DNA from: Candidatus Shapirobacteria bacterium
GTDB lineage: Bacteria; Patescibacteriota; Microgenomatia; UBA12405
DNA: 41,585 nucleotides
Assembly (NCBI GenBank): GCA_016188545.1
Contig: JACPHO010000004.1
Location: 1 to 41,585 of the forward strand
Direction: 5' to 3'
Shown: positions 38,207-41,585 of the stretch, piece by piece
How positions within the stretch are numbered: the stretch's first letter is position 1
How the letters are laid out: every line of letters starts with the position of its first letter
Position numbers and translations under genes: made by a program
The notes under the pieces: model-generated
What the model was told of the DNA's origin: nothing
Seen by the model: the letters and a program-made list of their open reading frames with translations, nothing else
Databases searched by the model: none

Positions 38207-38835
38207 TGAAGAAGCGAATAAAGATGCAAAAAGTAATCAGCCAAATTAGTCGATTTGTGTTCACGTCAGTACTGGTCGTTTTACTGTTGGTATTGGCTGT
38301 AGTTGAGGTGCTGGTATTAACAAACGAAAAGAAGGAACAGTCCCCTTCACAATTGGCCGTTTCCCACTCTAATAATGTAGTATTGGCAAATAGTGAGGGT
38401 GATGTGGCTGGCGACATGGTTGAGACACAAATTGTGGGTGAAGATGCTCGACCATTGATAATTAAAAGATATTTGGAAAAATATAAATCCCCTCTCGCTC
38501 CTTACTCTAACCTCATCTTTGAGCTGTCGGAAACATATGGGTATGAATATTATTGGATAGTTGCCATAGCCCAGCAAGAATCAAACTTATGCAAAAAAAT
38601 TCCCGAAAATTCCCACAATTGCTGGGGTTATGGAATTCATAAAAATGGAACATTACGATTTGATAGTTATGAGCTGGCATTACGAAGTTATGCTGAGTAC
38701 CTAAAAAGACAGTATTTTGACAAAGGATTGAATACTCCTGAACTAATTATGAAAAAATACACCCCGAGCTCAAATGGTTCGTGGGCGTTTGGGGTAAAAC
38801 AGTTTATTCAGCAGTTGGAATCGGGTGACTTTTAG
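38206..38835 (+). CDS. Membrane-anchored lysozyme-like (glucosaminidase/transglycosylase-type) protein
   Basis: 209 residues. A basic N-terminus and one membrane helix (about 17-39) anchor an extracellular domain from about residue 85: YSNLIFELSETYGYEYYWIVAIAQQESNL with the likely catalytic Glu125, then NCWGYGIHKNG and SYELALRSYAEYLKRQYF. This is the lysozyme-like fold of wall hydrolases. Probably remodels peptidoglycan. The exact start is uncertain: given the -10 at 38197, the second ATG (38224) would lie just after the transcription start. Confidence 0.85.
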   Translation: MKKRIKMQKVISQISRFVFTSVLVVLLLVLAVVEVLVLTNEKKEQSPSQLAVSHSNNVVLANSEGDVAGDMVETQIVGEDARPLIIKRYLEKYKSPLAPYSNLIFELSETYGYEYYWIVAIAQQESNLCKKIPENSHNCWGYGIHKNGTLRFDSYELALRSYAEYLKRQYFDKGLNTPELIMKKYTPSSNGSWAFGVKQFIQQLESGDF

Positions 38836-38890
38836 TGAACTTGTGTCCTTTTGCTAATCCAAGCATAAAAGTGCGTAATAGATCTGTATA

Positions 38891-38919
38891 TTGACTTGTC
38901 TTATATATTTTGTTATAGT
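38891..38919 (+). promoter_or_regulatory. Strong intergenic promoter
   Basis: TTGACT (38891-38896), 17-nt spacer, TATAGT (38914-38919) with a TGT extension. The transcription start would be near 38926, only 2-3 nt before a terminator-like hairpin. Confidence 0.65.
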
Positions 38920-38925
38920 AGCCAC

Positions 38926-38972
38926 AGATCCCGGGGTGGCTCCTCTAAAAAGCATGCTCTGGGATTTTTTTT
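38926..38972 (+). ncRNA. Candidate very short RNA or attenuated leader
   Basis: From the predicted start, ATCCCGGGG (38928-38936) pairs with CTCTGGGAT (38957-38965), 9 bp with two G-U, and is followed by eight T: a complete terminator. The loop also contains GGCT...AGC. The 3' arm plus T-run can pair instead with AAAAAATCC just downstream (GGATTTTTT-TTGG-AAAAAATCC), a second perfect 9-bp hairpin. The rest of 38973-39191 is AT-rich, has no gene, a second T8 run at 39024-39031 and a hairpin TTGTAT-GCG-ATACAA, and leads to the next gene. Confidence 0.5.
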
Positions 38973-39191
38973 GGAAAAAATCCAGAAAAAAAACAGGAGA
39001 ATTTTGGTTTTGTACTGCTTTGAGGATTTTTTTTGGGCTTGTATGCGATACAAACCTTCTGAATAATTAAAAATAAGATTATTTTATTCATGTACTGTGG
39101 TTTGAATCAGCCACCACTTTGATCTTTTGTAGTGTTAACACGTATTTTTCCTTTTATTGTGAGATTATTTTTTTCTCAAAAATTTACAATT

Positions 39192-39200
39192 TGTTATAAT
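39192..39200 (+). promoter_or_regulatory. Extended -10 of the 80-aa gene and efp
   Basis: TGTTATAAT, 9 nt before the ATG at 39210. Confidence 0.65.
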
Positions 39201-39209
39201 GTTGACCAT

Positions 39210-39452
39210 ATGACACAAACAGCCAAGATGCTGCTAGAAAAAATTACTGCAAAAATACCAAGAGTAAAGTCTCAGGTCGATGGATTGAATGGTGTATTGG
39301 AACGTGGTGAGTTTTTTAAACGGGGTGAGATTGTCCCTTTGACGGAGGCAGGTCGAAGCGTTAGACAGACATTGTTAAAACACAACCTGCTGTCGTTGGC
39401 TGATTTGTATGCCAGAAGGGAAATTGTAAGAAGGGAAATACCTAATGATTAG
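39210..39452 (+). CDS. 80-aa protein of unknown function preceding efp
   Basis: 80 residues from the ATG at 39210 (MTQTAKMLLEKITAKIPRVKS...), soluble, basic and helical. An upstream in-frame ATG at 39132 would lie ahead of the promoter and is rejected. It ends LARREIVRREIPND-like after a segment EIVPLTEAGRSVRQTLLKHNLLSLADLY. I do not recognise a family. It is in the same transcription unit as efp (36-bp gap), so a link to translation is possible but unproven. Confidence 0.75.
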   Translation: MTQTAKMLLEKITAKIPRVKSQVDGLNGVLERGEFFKRGEIVPLTEAGRSVRQTLLKHNLLSLADLYARREIVRREIPND

Positions 39453-39488
39453 TTGATCCGATTTTGGAATAGGTTTACAATACCGACT

Positions 39489-40055
39489 ATGGGAATGATA
39501 TCAACAGCACAACTAAAAAGAGGTATTTATATAATCTTTCACGACGAGCCACACATGGTGGTTGATATGACTTTTGTATCTCCGGGTAAAGGTTCAGCCT
39601 TTTATAAAGTTAAACAAAAATCGCTTTATTCCGGGCGGGTTGTGGAATATACCTATAAGTCAGGAGAAAAGATAGAAGAGGTACTAGTAGAAACCCACGA
39701 AGCTGAGTACTCATATTTTGATGGAGAGGGTTATGTCTTCATCGAGCCAAGGACGTTTGAGCAATATACCGTGGCGGCTGATGTGGTGGGAGATGACAAA
39801 ATATACCTAAAAGAAGGGCTTTTGTACCGCATCAAGTTTTACGAAGAAAAACCAGTTGGCGTAACCATGCCAAAAAGTATTGTCTGTAAAGTTGTTGACG
39901 CAGAAAACTCAGTCAAGGGTGATACGGCGACTTCCGCGATGAAAAATGCAATATTGGATACGGGTGCAAAAGTACTAGTGCCATTATTTATCAAGGTTGG
40001 AGAAGAGGTGTCGATCAGCACAGAAACAGGTACGTATTTGTCGAGAAAGAATTAA
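39489..40055 (+). CDS. efp: Elongation factor P
   Basis: Binds between the P and E sites and rescues ribosomes stalled at polyproline. From the ATG at 39489 the product is 188 residues, exactly the E. coli length, and Lys34 falls in SPGKGSAF, the loop that reaches the peptidyl-transferase centre and is modified in many bacteria. An in-frame TTG 36 nt upstream is rejected for this reason. Three beta-barrel domains are recognisable (KVKQKSLYSGRVVEYTY; VTMPKSIVCKVV; VLVPLFIKVGEEVSI). No EpmA-type modifying enzyme is in the window. Polyproline stretches in the 912-aa secreted protein are potential clients. Confidence 0.97.
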   Translation: MGMISTAQLKRGIYIIFHDEPHMVVDMTFVSPGKGSAFYKVKQKSLYSGRVVEYTYKSGEKIEEVLVETHEAEYSYFDGEGYVFIEPRTFEQYTVAADVVGDDKIYLKEGLLYRIKFYEEKPVGVTMPKSIVCKVVDAENSVKGDTATSAMKNAILDTGAKVLVPLFIKVGEEVSISTETGTYLSRKN

Positions 40056-40085
40056 TTTAAATTCTACTCAAATTTTTCGTTAACG

Positions 40086-40138
40086 ATTTTTATCGCTCCA
40101 GCGAGGTCCACGTTGTGGGATCAACGAGCAATAAAAAT
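40086..40138. repeat. 13-bp inverted repeat in the efp / 127-aa convergent gap
   Basis: ATTTTTATCGCTC (40086-40098) and GAGCAATAAAAAT (40126-40138) pair with one mismatch, which is a G-U pair on the minus strand. The 27-nt loop has its own small stems. A perfect 17-bp palindrome, ACTTCAAAATTTGAAGT, follows at 40143-40159. There are no clear U-runs, so termination is only one possibility. Confidence 0.5.
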
Positions 40139-40174
40139 ATTAACTTCAAAATTTGAAGTATGGAAACGATTATT

Positions 40175-40558
40175 CTATAAGCCAACTTCGGTGTCGATCT
40201 GGGGAGGGTTGAAGTTTATTCCGGTATTGACGTTGTTATCGACTTCATGAAACTTATCTTTCAAGTCTTGAGGTAACCGACGAGTGTCGGCAACTTCGGT
40301 TGGTAATGGGGTCACGTTTGAGGTTGGAGTTGGGGCTACACGGCCAGGGGCTCTGGGGGTACGCCTGGCAAAAGAGGTGATCATGGCGATTATTAGAAGC
40401 AGGAGGACTACTGTACCCAAACCGAGAAGTAGTCTTAACTTTGGATCTTCAGGAATTGACCAACCAAAGAGTTTGAACTTCTTACTAACCATTTCCTGAT
40501 CTTCTTTGGTTTGAAGTGGATTGAGGTTATCGAGGTCTTGGTTTTGATAGTCGTCCAT
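40175..40558 (-). CDS. Single-span membrane protein with Pro/Thr-rich outer part, unknown
   Basis: 127 residues. A polar, acidic N-terminal part (about 1-42), one membrane helix (about 43-64, LLLGLGTVVLLLLIIAMIT), then RRTPRAPGRVAPTPTSNVTPLPTE and a short acidic tail. The N-in topology is expected from the Arg pair after the helix being weak evidence, so orientation is uncertain. Its ATG overlaps the stop of the preceding gene (TAATG), a sign of coupled translation and related function. Confidence 0.75.
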   Translation of the reverse strand: MDDYQNQDLDNLNPLQTKEDQEMVSKKFKLFGWSIPEDPKLRLLLGLGTVVLLLLIIAMITSFARRTPRAPGRVAPTPTSNVTPLPTEVADTRRLPQDLKDKFHEVDNNVNTGINFNPPQIDTEVGL

Positions 40559-41418
40559 TATTGAGAATAAAATTTGGTAACAATAAGTTTTAGATCAGCT
40601 GAAATTTCCCGAAGATAGTTATTGCCCTTAATAAGTTCAATTTTGGAGTCGGGATAAAAATTAGAGAACTTTGTTTGACTCTGATTTTTGCGGGTATATG
40701 TTAGGGAGGAATTAAATGAAGTTGAGACAAGATCTGATTTTACTGTCAAACTACTAATCCACTGTTGACTTTCAGGTCTGATATTGGGGTTGTTGCGGAT
40801 GTCGGTAGCAATGTCTTGAAGTCTATCTAAAGTCAATTGGCGCAGGTTGATCTCGTGCTGGACTAATGAGGTGTAGATAACTCCCTGAATAACTATGTAT
40901 TTCTCTTTAAAGTCTTCTGTCCATTTTTTGAGATCGTCGTCATTGTTAATGGCGGGAACAACCGTGACCTGTTCTGCGAACCAAGCCTCCCATTTTCCTA
41001 GATCGATTTGGTTTTTCTCTGTCTGGGTCGGATTGGCAGATTTGTAGTCATCGAGCAAGACTCGAAGAGCCAACAAATAGGATTTAAAGGCTTTGTTGCG
41101 ACTGTTGATGGCACTGATGGCGGCAGAAAATTTTTCTTTTTGAGTAGTAATTGTGCCGTACTTGGTATAAACGCGTTTCTTGTCGACATAGACGAGATAG
41201 TCTTGCTGATATTGATCGTACTGAAAAAGATAGTCTTTTTTGTATTGATCAAAAAGCCGAGGGGTAGGAGTCGGTGGGGCTGGTGTGGCAGTAGCTGAAG
41301 CTGTGGCTGTAATTTCAGGGGTGACAGTATCGGCTGATGGTGAGGCAGAAACAGTGGAGTCTTGTGCAAAGGATGGCGAAGCTCCAGTGAGGATCAATAA
41401 AAACAGTAGTAACCACAT
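40558..41418 (-). CDS. Secreted helical protein with Thr/Pro/Ala-rich linker, unknown
   Basis: 286 residues from the ATG at 41418, preferred over an in-frame GTG at 41451 because a TGTTATATT lies 5 nt before it and the signal peptide MWLLLFLLILTGASPSFA/QD is then of normal length. A low-complexity Ser/Thr/Ala/Pro linker (about 20-55) follows, then a Tyr/Lys/Gln-rich, mostly helical domain with several coiled-coil stretches (FDQYKKDYLFQYDQYQQDYL). No enzyme motif is seen. With the 127-aa membrane protein it forms a two-gene envelope unit. Confidence 0.8.
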   Translation of the reverse strand: MWLLLFLLILTGASPSFAQDSTVSASPSADTVTPEITATASATATPAPPTPTPRLFDQYKKDYLFQYDQYQQDYLVYVDKKRVYTKYGTITTQKEKFSAAISAINSRNKAFKSYLLALRVLLDDYKSANPTQTEKNQIDLGKWEAWFAEQVTVVPAINNDDDLKKWTEDFKEKYIVIQGVIYTSLVQHEINLRQLTLDRLQDIATDIRNNPNIRPESQQWISSLTVKSDLVSTSFNSSLTYTRKNQSQTKFSNFYPDSKIELIKGNNYLREISADLKLIVTKFYSQ

Positions 41419-41423
41419 AAATA

Positions 41424-41432
41424 AATATAACA
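41424..41432 (-). promoter_or_regulatory. Extended -10 of the secreted helical protein gene
   Basis: TGTTATATT on the minus strand, 5 nt before the ATG at 41418. It lies downstream of the alternative GTG start, which it argues against. Confidence 0.55.
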
Positions 41433-41541
41433 GATTATGTGGGTTGGGCACCGTTGTAATTTGGTCACTTTTTTAGTATGTTTTTACCTGTTCTTCGGTT
41501 AACAGTATTCAAATGACTCGGTGAAGAGTAAAATCAATGTC

Positions 41542-41585
41542 ATGAAAAAAGATATGGTTGTGCCTATTGTTCAAGTAAAAATGTA
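41542..41585 (+). CDS. Start of a gene cut by the right edge
   Basis: ATG at 41542 opens a frame MKKDMVVPIVQVKM that runs off the window. A TAAAAT lies 7 nt before the ATG, in the same geometry as other leaderless starts here. Too short to identify. Confidence 0.4.
   Translation, partial: MKKDMVVPIVQVKM

Noticed and set aside
1-41585. Alternative genetic code (UGA as Gly) as in some CPR lineages
   Set aside because: TGA ends many well-aligned proteins (pilM, pilN, nusB, rnc neighbours) in ATGA overlaps, and no conserved gene needs read-through.

Overview
The window looks like a chromosomal segment of a Candidate Phyla Radiation bacterium (Patescibacteria), most likely of the Microgenomates group. 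This lineage call is inference. It rests on low GC, very tight packing, many genes below the usual family length (PheT, trigger factor, ThrS without TGS, NusB, HolB), a large type IV pilus locus with neither PilQ nor PilP, and a C-terminal P/T-rich PBP1A. TGA is used throughout as a stop, so this is not one of the UGA-recoding CPR lineages.

Layout. (1) 1-1545: tail of an IS transposase abutting a 5'-truncated staphylococcal nuclease gene, a GIY-YIG protein, a 39-bp tandem repeat, tRNA-Ala(CGC) and pth. (2) 1620-6493: ligA, a DUF559 nuclease gene bracketed by inverted repeats, a J-domain protein, a Fic protein and holB. (3) 6518-23074: one type IV pilus locus on the + strand: pilB, pilT, pilC, a pilin, pilD, a run of prepilin-like genes, a small broken AbiEii-type pair, a secreted Cys-rich peptide, a 912-aa secreted protein with an internal Hint (intein-like) domain, a PilX-like protein, then pilM, pilN, pilO. 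(4) 23064-26850 (-): khpA, rpsP, rnc, nusB, rpmF, recG. (5) 26875-29636 (+): a 39-aa membrane protein coupled to PBP1A. (6) 29637-30412: an orphan CIRCE operator, two small ORFs and a candidate small RNA. (7) 30413-36308 (-): the classical cluster thrS-infC-rpmI-rplT-pheS-pheT, with a possible attenuator before pheS. (8) 36309-41585: tRNA-Val(GAC), a DUF5660-like protein, a PPIase-less trigger factor, a lysozyme-like protein, a second candidate small RNA or attenuator, efp, and two coupled envelope proteins.

Most noteworthy: (a) the DUF559 nuclease gene is framed by about 40-bp inverted repeats, and a third, expanded copy of the same repeat sits in frame inside ligA about 650 bp away, suggesting a nuclease-linked mobile repeat; (b) a Hint autoprocessing domain lies inside the large secreted protein of the pilus locus; (c) first genes of transcription units repeatedly show an extended -10 (TGnTATAAT-like) 5-9 nt before the start codon, implying largely leaderless mRNAs, and three divergent pairs share a symmetrical -10; (d) a perfect-spacing CIRCE element has no heat-shock gene beside it; (e) AT-rich iterated micro-repeats occur both between genes and in frame inside ligA, pheS and pilD.
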